DNA of 64,000 nucleotides from Zonotrichia leucophrys gambelii (GCF_028769735.1 NC_088178.1:22890357-22954356); one strand, 5' to 3'; shown: positions 51,001-63,678, counted from the first letter of the stretch. Notes: generated by a model not told the origin, from the sequence alone. Program-made: numbers and translations.

Positions 51001-51334
51001 AGCACTGATCCTGATAGTCATGAGATTCATCTTGAGATTCAGTGCAATTCCCACCAGCACACAGGACCCCCTCAGTACTTTTCAGTCTTCCAGACAAGTT
51101 CACCTTTACCAAGTCTGGGTTTCCACACAAGAGCCTGCAGATCCCATGGTGACCTGTTTCAGGACAGATCTCCAGCCATACTCACTCTTGTGCATATCAC
51201 TGTAAGTGGGAAAAAAGACCACAGCAACAGCCTCTCTCTCTCTACCCAAGATGGATTTCATTAAAACCCTTCTACTGGCCATGGGTCTTGTAAGTCCCCT
51301 TGAATTACAGAAAAGAGATGTTTCAGCAGACAGT

Positions 51335-51347
51335 AAGTGAAAGTGAA
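51335..51347 (+). promoter_or_regulatory. PRDM1-type motif
   Basis: AAGTGAAAGTGAA fits the PRDM1 (Blimp-1) binding pattern, which has an AGTGAAAGTG core. A related GAAAGTGAAACA lies at 21905-21916. These are motif matches only. Confidence 0.25.
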
Positions 51348-52289
51348 CCAGATTTGGAGAGGAAAATGCATTCTTTGAGAGTGTAATAAAACACATATTG
51401 ACTGGGGATTTCATTTATAAGGGGAACCATTGTGCCTTGGGTTGGAAGGCTTGCGAACACTCACTAGGGCCTGCAGGGCATTGCTGACATGTCATAAACC
51501 TCAGCTCTCCTCAATAAACAGCACATGCACACGTGGAGCCATGTACATAACTGCACACGGAGCTGCACAGAGTGTGGGTCACACACTTCTACATGGCCTT
51601 GGAAGCCCTGGAACAATAGGCTGAGCCAGATGGTGGAGCAGTCCCACAGGAGAACCTCATGCACTAATGCAGAACTTCTGGCAGAATCAGCACAGTTCTA
51701 AGAGAAGGATAAATCTCTTACATTTAGGCATGATGCCTAGGCATTAACTTTCCTTTCTTAAGTCAATAGCCTAAGTAATATTTATTTTCTGAGGTAATCT
51801 TCTTGTTTCCTCTCACAAACGTAGGACCAGGGCTGCTATTGTCATCACATTCTCCCAGATTGATTTCTCCTGTGTGTTGTCCTCCTTCATTCAGAGGCCC
51901 TGTACCTGGCAGTGCCCTGCACAGCTCTGTAATAATCACCTGTAAAATTTGCACTGCTTCACCTCACAGAGGCTGAAGGTGCCACTTCCATAACACGAAT
52001 TTGTCTTCTTCTTGCTAACTCCTGTTGAGAACTTGTGAGAGGGAACTCAGGTCCCTTTGCAGCCAACTTCAGATATCTGAGGAACATTTCCTTTTGCAAT
52101 CATAATTTCAGGTCATTTATGCCTTTCCCTTGATCACATGTATGAGGGGAAAGAGCTCAGTGTGCTCCAACAACCTCAGCTGCAATAAGGGTGTACAATA
52201 TGTAGACGGAGTAGCTGACTTCCACTCCACAGCCTCTGGGCTTTCAGAGGTACATGGGCTTTAGTAAAGCCTCTTTTATGTCATGTCCT

Positions 52290-52660
52290 ATCCAAATCTA
52301 CTCAATAAATTTTGTCATCCTTTCATACAGTTTCTAGTAAATAAGGAAAAATTTTGTGATTTATTGTCTGCTGACTAGAAATTTGAGAAACTATGTTGTA
52401 TGTTCTGTGGGTCTACTTATATTATCTTTGTTTAAATTATAATAACACCTGAAAGATGAATAAATTTAGAATATTTGCTGAGGTGTTTCAGTGGAAAAGT
52501 AAATTATTTAAAACATTTTAATACAAAAGTTTCAGAATAAATCATTATAAATTTTTCTTTCTTAAAATGACAGAACATGTTGAGTTTCCAATAAAGATAA
52601 TTTTGGTTACATTCATCCTCAATATAAATAACTTTTCCTTTAGAGTTCACTCCTAAATGA
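52290..52660. other. AT-rich stretch with several AATAAA words
   Basis: Repeat-free, strongly AT-rich sequence with AATAAA hexamers near 52304, 52460 and 52537. It resembles the texture of a 3' UTR or an AT-rich conserved element, but there is no coding exon upstream to belong to. Confidence 0.3.
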
Positions 52661-53389
52661 CCTAATTTTCAGTGCTGGTAGCAATACCACAAGAAATTCC
52701 TTGCTTTGCTTCCAGCTAATTCAACTCCTGGGTAGGAGTACTAAGAGATCAAATTCTAGTCCTAAGTTTGGGACTGATAATAATTTTCTCCAGATATTCA
52801 GAGATCCTAAGGAAAAAAACTACTATGCATTTTAAATATAAAGATTTCCCAAGACTGGGAAATAATCAAGTGCTGTATCTGCCATCAACCCTGCTTGTGC
52901 AGCTAACCAGATTCACATATGCTTAGAGAATCTCAGCATCTGTTTAAGAGTCATAAAGCTGAAGCAAATTAAAATATTACTTTTTTTTTTAATGTCTCAT
53001 GCATATCTGCAGGCCTTCAAGGCTTTTATGGCCAACACTATCCACGTGGGATGCTGTGGATCACAGACCAGCAAGAGACACAGTACAGTGAAGGTGTTGC
53101 ACACATATTAAAATTGCTAAACCTTTCCCCCAAAGCATTTCATGAAGCATATCCAATGACATAATTACCGAGCTAATAATAAAACCTGTGGCAAGTTCTG
53201 GACAGTGTTCTAGACAACAAGAGGCGTTTTCTTGTGATGGCCCCACAGAGGGGAGCACTGGGATGTGATAGCTCTGCAGCCTCTCCCAGCTCACTTTGTA
53301 AGGACCACAATGCTTTTTTACTGGGGTTTAGTGATCCCTTGTGCAGATCTGGGATCAGACTGACTCCATAAACTCCCCTTCTGGTGCAG

Positions 53390-53471
53390 CTCAGTGCTAC
53401 ACCGTGCTATGCTCAGGAAAATTAATGCCTTATTCCTTGATACACGGCTACTGGGAGGTATTCCGGCACTG
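53390..53471 (+). other. Candidate unannotated exon
   Basis: Acceptor CTCCCCTTCTGGTGCAG and donor GGCACTG|GTAAGGTT bound 82 bases with one frame open (one leading base, 27 codons). CpGs are kept in it and after it (ACCGTG, ACACGGC, TTCCGGC, CTGCGGCCCCG), unlike most of the window, so the block to about 53620 might also be a conserved non-coding element. The peptide is not recognised. Confidence 0.15.
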
Positions 53472-54688
53472 GTAAGGTTTGGAAACACATGTGCCCTAAT
53501 AGACTCTCTGCGGCCCCGTTCAGCAGCCACAAAGCTGCTGAATTTCACATCACATTATTTGCAAACATGGAAAAAGGGGATCCTGCCAACGTTCCCAGTG
53601 TTCCCTGTAAAACATGTCTGATTTTCACTCACGGCATCACAGCCTCCTGACAATAATCAACACCTCTGCCACAGTGCAAGCGAGCGCTTGTGGGAATGTG
53701 CATCAAGCCCCCAGGCTTTGCTAAACCCAACCAAGGGGCTGTTCTGTCCTTCCAGACATGGTATTGTCATAACTTTCCTCCCAGAAGCAAACTGTGCCTG
53801 GACTTACTCCAGCCCTGCCGAACAGCACAAGGGCCTTAGCTCATTCTTTGCTGCTTAAAACATCTAAATCCATTGCAATTCCTTAACCAAAATTAATTGT
53901 GGGTTTCCAGTTCTTAAAACCTTGGAAGCTCCAGACTGTCCCACACCTTTTCCCAGTGCTATATTGAAGTATGCAATAAACTAAACACATCTATGCAGAG
54001 AGAAACAGGAGGGGGAAAAAGCTCACAATGTTGAGCTCTGGGATTTTCACTGTTCAGACTGCTTTCCAAGTACTGGGTATATCAGTAACTCCTGATGACT
54101 CCTGGAAGTGATTCCCAACATTGGAGAGGAATAGGTACACACTACCTCTCTGCACTTGCTCCACTTATCTCCTCCTCCATGGAACATCTCAGTCACTGAT
54201 GGCACCTACTCTGGACCAAGCTTCCAGCCAAGACTAGCAGAAATAAGGCTGGGGAGTTATGCCAACAAATAGAGCATCTGACCCTTCTTTGCATTTTATT
54301 TCAATTGTATTTTGGAAGTACAAAGTGATTTAAAAGAAAATGAAGGATTACAGGGTGAGCTTTGGAAGGGGCTGGTACAAATGCCATGCCAAATACCACG
54401 TACATCTCTTCACAGACAAATTTAACGAGCTCTCTGTCCTCAGACTGTCCCTGAAAGCAAGTGCAATTCATAATGCCCATGCACACTTCAGACCTTGTTT
54501 AGGCCTTGACATCTGCTTGCTCAAAAATAGCTTTGGCACAGACTTACTCAACAGCAAATCTACTTACACTAGAAAAACATGTTGTTTGTTGTTATGGTGC
54601 ATTACAAGTCTAATTCAGAAATATTCACAGAGAAAAGAGAATGATTTAGGTCTGGTTTTCTGGCATCAGTTTCTCTTTCCTCCTTTTC

Positions 54689-54704
54689 TTTTTTTTTTTT
54701 TTTT
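54689..54704. repeat. T16 homopolymer
   Basis: Sixteen consecutive T preceded by CCTCCTTTTC. There is no retroposed gene body next to it, so it is not read as the A-tail of a processed pseudogene. Confidence 0.9.
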
Positions 54705-56654
54705 AACCACAAAATTTTTCTAAGCAGGTTTTATCTTGATGGAAAACCACATATACACACACAGAGCCTGAAGACTGCAGACATGCAAAAGTAGTTAATA
54801 ACTGCAGCATCTTTTAAAGTTTTTTTTTCCTGTAACCCCTGCACAAAAAAGCATACATCAGCAAATAAGAAAAGTTAACATCAAGGAGTAAAACAAGAAA
54901 GGCCAGACAAACTCTGCAGTAATTTTCTTATGACATTTATGCTTTAATAGATTCCAGAACCTCATAATTTCTAGGAAGTCTGATATGGCCATTTGACAGA
55001 TTTTCACCCTGTTGAAAAAGTCATACACTTCAGAGTAAAAATGCAAAATAAAAACAAACAACCTTCCCCACATACAACAGAGTGTCCTTGAAGCTTGCAC
55101 AATAAAGACTGAATACCCCAAATCCAATTCACCATCACTTACAGCTCTCCCCAGGCTGTTATGTGTAGAGGAAAATTTGGGCAGTAGGCTGGATGCTCTG
55201 CTCTTAGCAGCAGGAACTCCCTGACTCCCTGTGGGTGTGTAGTGCTGCCCATGCACCACACCCATATCCATACAGGTGCAAAGACATCACCCTGGACATC
55301 CATCCACTTCTGTTTCATTGAATTGGTGACTTAAATGACTTCTTAATAAGCATAAACCTCCCTGGCTTGGCCTTCTCCTCCTCTCCCTTACTCCCTGCTC
55401 CCCTCAGCAGGGTGGTTTGGCAGTGAGAGTGGCACAGAGAAATGCAAACACACCACTGAGCTCTGAGCACTCCAGCTCTGTCAGAACTTGTTCTCTCTGA
55501 AATCCCCCTGGATGAGGGCTGGGACAGAGAGCCTGTCCCTGCCAAACTACTTCCAATGATTCCCTTGGATCTCAGGGAGGCATTCTGCATTAATCCTGAC
55601 TATGCCACATCTGCACGCTGGATTAAGAGAGGCTTTCATTTTCCAGAGCTGTCAATCTGGTATTTTTCCATGCTCAATAAATTCACTTTTTCTATAAACA
55701 AAAAAATAACAAAGGAAGAAGATGAACTACAAGGCAATTTAATCCTGAAATTTCTGGCTGCTTTTTCTTTCCTAGTGAGGGATCAGGACATACTGCTACA
55801 GCTTCATTCAGAGAAGTCTTATGGAAATCTCATTTTGATACTAAAATGATGTTTCCAAATGTATGTTTTACTCATTGAAAAATCCACCCTTATTTATCTC
55901 TCCTATTGGACAGAAAAGGAACAATAAATTATTCCAGCTCAGAAAGCAAAGAGCCAGTGACAAAAAAAGAAAAAGAAAAAAAAGTTGTTTGCCACTTGCT
56001 TTTAACTTATCTGCCTAAACATTTCAAAATATCTTTGTATTATGTAAAATATGTCTGGCGCAGCTTTGAGCTTTGGATGGGGGCTTACTGTGGCTGCATC
56101 TCCACAGCAGTAGTAATTAGAGATGGCAGCCAGGCCTATACAGCCCCAAATCTTCTTTTCTTGTGATTTCACTGGTCTTCTTGCCACAAGACTTGATAAC
56201 AGAGTGTTATTAGCTAATCTGCTCTGTTTTTCAAGTGTTGGTTAAAGCTGGAGCTGCCTTTCTTTTGGATGAAGCTGGTAACCAAGACTTCACATGAAAA
56301 TCCAGAGGTACTTCAAGACTTCACTACAAGTAAAGCTGGCACATACAATGCAACTGGGGGCTAAAAAAGCTTTTTCTGGCTATTGGCCAGAAAATGCACT
56401 TGCAGATGATGATGCAATCACCACAAAAAGCAAACCCATGCCTTTTGTTTTGCAAATATTTCTTCACCAAGATACTCTTCAGGTCAGTGTACTGGCTGAC
56501 AAACCCTGCCAGGGAGTATGATGCGATTTGGCAGTGCAGATGAAAAAAGACACCAGCAGAAGGGAAATCAGGACAAGGGATTTGTAATGGAGACTGGCAA
56601 GTTCCAGGGACTCAATTTTTAATGACATAATTTTAAGGAAATTCCACACTGGAT

Positions 56655-56930
56655 ATCATAAGATCACAGAAATCCTGGTTGAAAGCGATCTCTGAAAGTC
56701 TCCAGTCCAACCTTCCACTCATAGCAGGACTATTGCTGACGGCAGCCCAGGTCAGCCAAGGCTTTGTCTAGCCAAGCCTTGAAAGCCTCCAAGGAGAGAG
56801 ATACCCTGGCAGCCTGGCTAAGCAGAAGTGCTTCCAGTGCTGCTCCACCTTCCTCATGAAAAGTTTTTCCTCATGTCTAATTCGAACCTCCCAAGCTGCA
56901 ATTTGTTATTGCTCATGGGTCACTGCTTTA
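56655..56930 (-). mobile_element. CR1 LINE, older diverged 3' fragment
   Basis: Minus-strand CR1 fragment. On the plus strand it begins CATAAGATCACAGAAATCC (complement of the 3' tail), followed by the 'CCAGTCCAACCTTCCACTCA' block, the 'CCAAGCCTTGAAAGCCTCCAAGG' block, and 'CTTCCTCATGAAAAGTTTTTCCTCATGTCTAATTCGAACCTCCC' equivalents near 56850-56892. These follow the known order of the avian CR1 3' region but with many substitutions and a different subfamily signature from the copy at 47.7 kb. It is therefore probably an older insertion. Similarity fades after about 56930, and the sequence to 57110 is not confidently CR1. Confidence 0.85.
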
Positions 56931-59569
56931 TTCTGTGGCTTTCTTCAGATTAATGCTGACATCTTTGTGATGACCTTCAAACAGCCTTAGGAGGCTGCTC
57001 CAACACCCCTGTGCCTCCTCCTACCAGTCTGGGACGGCCTGCACCTCTCATCTCTCTCCAAAAATGGCTCTCAGTGCTCTTGCAGCCCTGGCTGCAATGC
57101 AGAGGGCTCTGAGCAGCACTGCAATGTGACAGCCTGGAGTGGCCACACTGATCTCTGCAACCCCCCTGGCCACCAAGCTCCTGTCATGTCCCAGGTGCTC
57201 TCCTACAGCAATGGGCTCCGCTGCTTAATGATCACATTCCACATACAAAGGCAACTCTCCATTATTTTTCATTCCAGTCTTGCTTTCCCTGAATATTCCT
57301 ATTCAGGCTTAGAGTAAAGAGACTGAGCAGACCTCCAGCAGCCCTTACCCCAGCATACATATTTCATTGTATTTCATCATGGCTTCCCTTGCTCATCTAA
57401 GATACCTATCAGTAAACCAAACATTTACTTAAGGCCGGGGTCTGCTTTTTGGTTTTGTTTTTTGTTTTGGTTTTAATTCACTGCATCCTTTTGATATTAA
57501 GCAGAAACCGCAGATTACTCATGGCTACAGAGGGAATGTGCCACCCTGAAAACCAGGGCTGACTTAGTGGCTCTGCACTGACTCAGAGGAAGAAAACCCT
57601 CCTGGGAAGCTTCACCATTCCAACCTCTGGCACCCTGTGCTCTCCCTGGCAGTTCCCAAGGGCTGATCCTGCCTGAGCCTGATCAGCCACTGAGATAAGA
57701 TGAGCACACACCCAAGCAGGGATGGCTCTAGGCCAAGCTGGCAAAACCAACCCAAGGGATTTCAAGAGAAGAGTGGCAAAATGTACTCCTTACCAAAACC
57801 ACAAATAATGTCTACTGCAAAAACAACTCTAAGTTGCTCCTCAAAGCTGTGTAACGATTTCAAGTAGACTCCCTAACTTTGGTTTCTCCCAATACTAGCT
57901 CTTTATTTATCAGTGTTCAAATCCCACAGAGGACATTACTTACTGAGTCCTGTGTAGGGAGTTCTGAGCTCATTTCAAACTTAATACTGTTGCTAATCAA
58001 AGTAATTCTTGGGATAGGAGTACTTTCAGGCTATTTGTAAATGCTAAAGATGTGTCTGTGTCCCGTCTTCCTCCTCATGTGCTGAGGCTAGTTGTTTTTT
58101 GAATGAACAGAGGAAGTACTGCATTAATAATTTTTTCTATTATACTTGAAATTATTTAAACTAAAGTTCTGTTTTGATTCCCTATTTATACTCTCAATGC
58201 CCTTCAAGTGCCAAGCAGTTAATATGAGTCTTTCATGCACTGAGAATACCACAAGTTAGCTGCACAGGGATCAAAAGAGGTAGGACTGATTTGATCTGAA
58301 TTTAGCTGATAGTTGGCTGTCTCATCTCTCCAGTTCAGTTCCTTCCATCCTACTGAGCCAAAGGAGATGGGAGCTGCTCTCCAAAGGTGTCCCTGTTAGC
58401 CTCTGATAAAAGAGTGATCCTAGATGATGAGATACCAGCCCAGGGATTGTTAACATAGGATGAGTATCACCCCATCGGTCTGATTCAAAGCCTAGAGAAA
58501 TAAATTGGGAAATTCCTGCTGAATGCCAGGAATCAGGTTCCACCCTCTAGTAGGATTATTAACTAGTACATGAAACTGTCTCTGGGTCTGCTCCAAAGCC
58601 CACAGGAGTCAACAGTGTCTCACTAGCCCATGTTAACAGGCACTGGATTAGGGCTCTTCTGGCAAATCAATGGCAAATTAGTGCAGTATCTTTTACATTA
58701 GACATGTCTGGGTTTGTTTTTTCCAAGCTCAAGATCCAGTGAACAAAATACCCTTTAGAAAATGAACCCAAAAGCCCCAAGTCTGAGCACGGCTTGGCTG
58801 TTTACTTTTTTATTTTTTGTTCTCTTTTACCAAATAGTCATTATCAGAACTGTGGAGCAGAATTTATTTGGAAGACAACTGCTCAAAATCAAATTAATTA
58901 TTCATTCTCTCTTTACTTGCAAATGCAAAAGCTTAAATGTAACTCCAAGCAGTTCGGATTTCAGTAGTGATGGAGAGCCACTGGAAAGTGAGGACTCTTT
59001 TCTGGTATATTGTTACATATGAAATGTGATTGACTCCTTTGCCATCATATTTTAATATAATAGTGTTTTTCTTCGGGAAGCATATTTTTCTTTTCATCAA
59101 CAGATAATAAAGCATAAATCTCTAGCTTTAATGTGGTGTAGAATTGTTTGACTTATACAATAGACTCTTCCTGGCATTCAGGAAATATTTACTGGGAAAA
59201 TGACAGTAAGTTATAGAGGCTATAGCTGAGCTGAAGCTGAGCTGATAGCTTTTCCTACTGGCTAAAACCAAGTGGATAATGTCACTTTTGTCATACTGCT
59301 TTGCCAGTCCCCATGTTTATCTTACACATGATCCCCCATTCAGAGCAGAATGGGTTTTCACCACTAAAGCAATTGTGGGCTGTCAGCTGAGCTGCCATAG
59401 CAGACTTGTGCATGCTCTCAGCACATTGGGAATGGCCTGTGCTGGTTCAAAACCATTTCTGGTGCTCAGACCTCCCTGGTGGTAACAAGGGTACCACAGA
59501 GTATTGGTGGCTTGGGGTCCTTTTCAGCTGCATCCAGTGGTCTGCTGGGCTTCTCCAGCAGAGCTCTGT
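56931..59569. other. Non-coding stretch between two CR1 copies
   Basis: A T/G-rich low-complexity patch (TTTTGTTTTTTGTTTTGG, about 57450-57477) and an 11-base tandem duplication GCTGAGCTGAA/GCTGAGCTGAT near 59225-59246. An 86-codon open frame (58762-59022) is not recognised. Confidence 0.6.
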
Positions 59570-59975
59570 AAGCCTGGAGGACAGGTCTTAGGAGAAGCAG
59601 TTGAGGGAACTGTTTATCCTGGAGAAAAGGAGGCTCGGGTGACATCAGAGTTTTCTACAATTACCCAAAAGGAGATTGTACTGAGGTGTGGGTTGGTCTC
59701 TTCACCCAGGTAACAAGCCATGGGACAAGAGGAAATGGCCTCAAGGTGCACCAGCGAGGTTTAGGTTAGATATTAGGAAAAATTTCTTCACCAAAAGAGT
59801 GGAAGAGGCTGTGCAGGGAAGTGGCAGAGTCACCAACCCTGGAAGTGTTAAAAAACCTTGTTGATGTGGAGCTTTAAGACATGGTTAAGTGGTGGGCCTG
59901 GCAGTATGAGGTTAACTGGTGGGTTCAATGATCTTGGAGGTCTTTTCAGACCTTAATGATTCTCTGATTCTGCAA
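59570..59975 (+). mobile_element. CR1 LINE, 5'-truncated 3' end
   Basis: CR1 retrotransposon fragment on the plus strand, about 400 bases long. Recognisable blocks occur in CR1 order: a 'TGGAG(C)ACA..TCTTAGGAGAAGCAGTTGAGGGAACTG' equivalent near 59575-59612, CTGGAGAAAAGGAGGCTCGG at 59619, the 'CTACAATTACCCAAAAGGAG' block at 59655, GGACAAGAGGAAATGGCCTC near 59724, and AGGAAAAATTTCTTCACC at 59775. It ends with the 3' UTR 'GATCTTGGAGGTCTTTTCAGACC' and an ATGATTCTCTGATTCTG tail. It contains only the extreme C-terminal end of the ORF2 region plus the 3' UTR, with stops, and has no coding capacity. It is the longest and best preserved mobile element in the window. The start is where similarity to CR1 fades. 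Confidence 0.93.
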
Positions 59976-60304
59976 TCAGACCTCAGCAGATATCCCCGTG
60001 ACTCCCGTTCCTTTGTGTAACATGCCTACTTACATTCCAAGACTTCCAGGACTCCCAACTTCCCAGCAGTTAAAAGAACCTGTTAGGCCCAGCACCACAA
60101 ACCTGCCCTGCTCCTGCCAGGCAGAAGAACCAGGGCAGTCTGCAGTGGGGGAGAGGACACCAACAAGCTCGAGCTCCTGCAGTGCCAGCCAGCCACCCAC
60201 ACCCTCCCAAATGTTCAACAAAAACTGTCACCTCTCCCACACAGAGGGATGTGGGGAATTTAGTGACTGTTACTGGCTGATCAAAGGCCCTCAGTGAGAC
60301 TGAC

Positions 60305-60372
60305 TCAGTGCCCAGTGAAGTCAATGGAAAGCCCTCCCATAGACTTCAGTGGGCTGTGGATGAGACACTGTG
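60305..60372. repeat. Relic of an old dispersed amniote repeat
   Basis: Holds CCAGTGAAGTCAATGGAAAG (60312) and CCATAGACTTCAGTGGGCTG (60337), a near-inverted pair, followed by TGGATGAGACACTG. This 'GTGAAGTCAATGG...CCATTGACTTCAATGGGCTTTGGATCAGGCCC' pattern is one I know as a widely scattered relic in reptile and bird genomes. I cannot name its family with certainty. Roughly 70 bases remain. Confidence 0.45.
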
Positions 60373-61447
60373 TTCATAGACTATTATGGCTGTAATTGAT
60401 TTATATGAATGCCATGTGTGCTGAAACAATACAGAAAAGTAGAGTATTCAGAAAATAAATAAATCTTAATTACGTCTCTTCCAAGTAACTTGTCACAAAT
60501 TTCTGCTAATCTGAAAAAATGATAGTCCAGATGTCCTCTCCCTCTCCCTTGTGTCAGTCTCATTCCATACAATATCTGGGATGCAACTGGAGGGAAATTA
60601 CTGCATTATTCACCATCCCTCTACACAAATGTATCTTTCTCCCTTTACTTCCCTTTTCTCTCAGTGCTATTTTTTTTCCTGAATTGCTGGAATAATTTAA
60701 GCAAAGAAGCCAGATGTTTCTGTTGTAAAGACAAGCTCAGTACCTGTAAGTCATGGAGGGGGCTTAATAAACATGAAGTGCCTATTCTTTAAAACGTTCC
60801 AGAGTTTTGCATTCAATTTTCATTTTGAAATCCACCAGAGCTCTTCAAAGCTTTTGCTACTTTTCAACATCATGATGTTCCTATCAAAGAAGGAACTCAT
60901 CAAATCTGTTCAGTAACAAAGCTACTAATCTCAGTTTTTCTTCCAAGACTTTTTTTCCCATGTAATTTCATAGCATCAGGATGTCCTGCCACAGTTAAAG
61001 AAAGCAAGCCAAGAATTCCATGGGATATAGCTTTTTCTAAGTATGCTTTACCCCAGCCTGCCAGTTACAGAAAGATCAATTGATTTCTACCCATTGAAAA
61101 ATAGAATAAAGTTATATTTTTTAAAAAAGAGGAGGACCAGAAACAACACATAATTCTAAAAACAGTCACCTTTTGAGGGATCTGTAAGAACTTTGCCAGA
61201 CCAGCATATTCATAGAATAGTAAAAACACATGGACCTTTATATAATAAAGATGAATAAATAGCAGTTTCATGACAGATACTGTTGAATTGCTCAAAATTT
61301 CTCCTGCATTACTAGCCAACCAACAAATACTGAGAATATTTTGCTGTCTGTGCTGTTTTGGATGGGCAATGCCCAACTAAAGAACCCAACTGTTGCTTCC
61401 TAATCAAGTTGAATTTCTTAGGATAAATATCCATATTTTCATTACAG

Positions 61448-61575
61448 GCACTGCAAGATTTATATCCACCCTGATCCCACATCCTTACAAACAAGATGAA
61501 GGAAAGGTGCAAAGTCAGAAAACCCTAACATTTACTTTCACACCTGCACATTATGCATGGCAAATCAGCCTCAAG
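61448..61575 (+). other. Candidate unannotated exon
   Basis: A good acceptor (TCCATATTTTCATTACAG, exon from 61448) and a strong donor (CTCAAG|GTAAGGAG, after 61575) bound 128 bases. One frame is open throughout (two leading bases, then 42 codons, ending in phase 0). The translation matches no family I recognise. It might be an exon of a non-coding RNA, or chance: such pairs are common in vertebrate introns. Confidence 0.15.
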
Positions 61576-61710
61576 GTAAGGAGTACCTGGAAGGACATCA
61601 CCAGCTTTAGTTTTCTGCATTTGTAACAAAACTGACCCTGGAACACCACCCTCTCTGAATTCTCAACCTGAACTCTACCTTAATCATTGAGATACCTCTA
61701 AGCGATGTTA

Positions 61711-61775
61711 TTCAACACCCTTTTTCTCTCCCTCCCTGCCCCTCCTTCTATTTCCTTCCACCTCTCTACCCCACA
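61711..61775. repeat. Polypyrimidine tract
   Basis: CT-rich run of about 65 bases (TTTTTCTCTCCCTCCCTGCC at its core) with few purines, followed by an AATAAA hexamer near 61787. Confidence 0.8.
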
Positions 61776-62433
61776 TTTGTTGTTGAATAAAATCTGTACT
61801 GTTGACTTCAGAATTTGGTCTTGTTTGCACCATAGTTCAGGCAGAGCCATCCCCTATAATGGGATCATAACAGGTATCAAAGGGTTAATTTACATTTCCA
61901 GCTGTCCCACCATGCCTTCCACACCCCTGGCTACATTTTCAAAGAAAGTCACTCTCTCAATCTTTCCTGTCCTCTCCTTCACCTCATTGCCTTTGGTGAC
62001 TCTGTCTTAAACTCCCCTTCACGTAAAATAAAACTGGACAAAGGATGGGCTGACAAGACACCAAGGGCACTGCAGTGATGGCAAAATCCATTTTCCTTAT
62101 ACTTTTCTGCATGGACTCATCATCTCAGCAGATGATCTGCTGGAAGGCCTTTGGGGCAAGGACTGCCCTTCTCATTTGCAAACACTTATATGCACTTGTG
62201 ATGGATGCTGCTGCACCACACATCTGAATTTACAACTCATTTTTCTTCTATTCATCACACTTCTGTTGTCCAATCAAAAAAAAAAACCCAGAGTCAACAT
62301 CAGATTATTCAAGCAACAAATTGCAAATTAATCAATAATGAAAAGTATGTCCTAGCAGTTTATAAATTAACCTGTGGCATGGCTTACAGCACCATAAATT
62401 GTCCACTGAACAGGTATGAGAAGAATTAATGTT

Positions 62434-62458
62434 ATTACAAAACAGCATTTTTTGTAAT
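62434..62458. other. 9-bp-stem hairpin
   Basis: ATTACAAAA and TTTTGTAAT are perfect complements around a 7-base loop CAGCATT. The stem is A/T-rich and weak. No T-run or promoter context gives it a role. Confidence 0.85.
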
Positions 62459-63678
62459 GAATAATTTCACCAGCTTAAGTCAACAGTTACATTTGGGCAT
62501 TTATTACATCAAATACACTCATTTAGAAAGCAGATATCCAAAACCACTTCATAATTTGCAATATGGCAGAGAGAAACTGGTGGTTATCTATCCAAACAAA
62601 TCTTTTTCTTTAATGAAGGAGGGAATTTCTTAGAAAGGAGAACTCAGAGAGCTCTTAAGCACAGATAACATATATTGGCTTCATATTTCCTAAATACATA
62701 AAGTGAAAAAATACGACCATATACTAAAAAAAAAACCATCAGTCCTATGCAATGTATTTCAGAAAATGAGGTATCTGGTTTTTAAAGACACATTCCGGAT
62801 ATTTGAGGATTTTGTTACCTTAGACTGTCAACTCCAATACTTGATTATGGACAAGACAAGTTTTGCATGACCACTGTCTATCTGTAGATTTCAATATATA
62901 TCTTAAATTCTTTTTTGATGTATATAAAAAAATCTTCAAGCATATTACAATGATTTTAAGTTGATTTGAACCATAAAACAAGAATGTTTACTGCCCGTCT
63001 GCCAACCCCACCACTGTGTCTTCAAAAGAAAAGACCCAAAAAAAGCAAAAAGCAGTAAGAAAATACTACCAGAGAGTGATAAATGCCTGGTATTTTAACT
63101 TGCTTGTCTGTAAAGGGGTGGCTGAACACAGCATGATAAAAGCAAGAGGGTACCAGCTGGAAGGAAGTACTGAAATGGCAGTAGAATGAAACTGAATGAG
63201 TTAGAATAGAAACAGATTTTCTGGACTTGGTCTGAGAAACACCACATGGGCGATAAGATAAATATGCAAAGAGGCTGCCAATTTTCTAAGAAGCAGAACT
63301 AGCAAAAATGTTTAAAATATTAACATCCTGCATGTTGCTGCATTTTTTAAAAGCAGGTGTTATCAGTTCTCAGAAACCAGGGTAAATATTTCTGCTATAA
63401 AAAAATTTTGTTTAATCACTTCTAGGAATTTTTAAAAAAACAAAATCTTGAAGAAATCTGCTAGGGAGGAAGCAAAGAGGCCATTCAACAACTGTTCTCT
63501 CAGCTTTTCAGGAACCCATCCTTCTGTATTCCCAGATTGCCATAAAGTCTTATGAGAAGTGTGTCTTGAATTTTTGGGTGGATTTAGATAGTAACATGAA
63601 GTTCCATCAATGGGAATACCTACCTAGGATTCCAAGAGTGTTCATATTTTAATTACTAACCTGAATTTTCCCTGCAAG

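Larger units (their letters stand above)
48091..56654. other. Non-coding stretch
   Basis: Contains the longest open frame of the window (212 codons, 49006-49644, plus strand). It has no recognisable domain and an ordinary start context. Also present: the palindrome CAGCAGCTGCTG at 48240-48251, T10 at 52981-52990, and the T16 run. No mobile element was recognised. Confidence 0.6.

Noticed and set aside
54340..54723. Open frame ending in the T16 run, considered as a retroposed gene with tail
   Set aside because: No similarity to a known gene and no target-site duplication seen; the T run has the wrong sense for an A-tail on the frame's own strand.
59504..59713. Open frame at the start of the CR1 copy
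   Set aside because: Runs from non-CR1 sequence into the CR1 tail region; not an intact ORF2.
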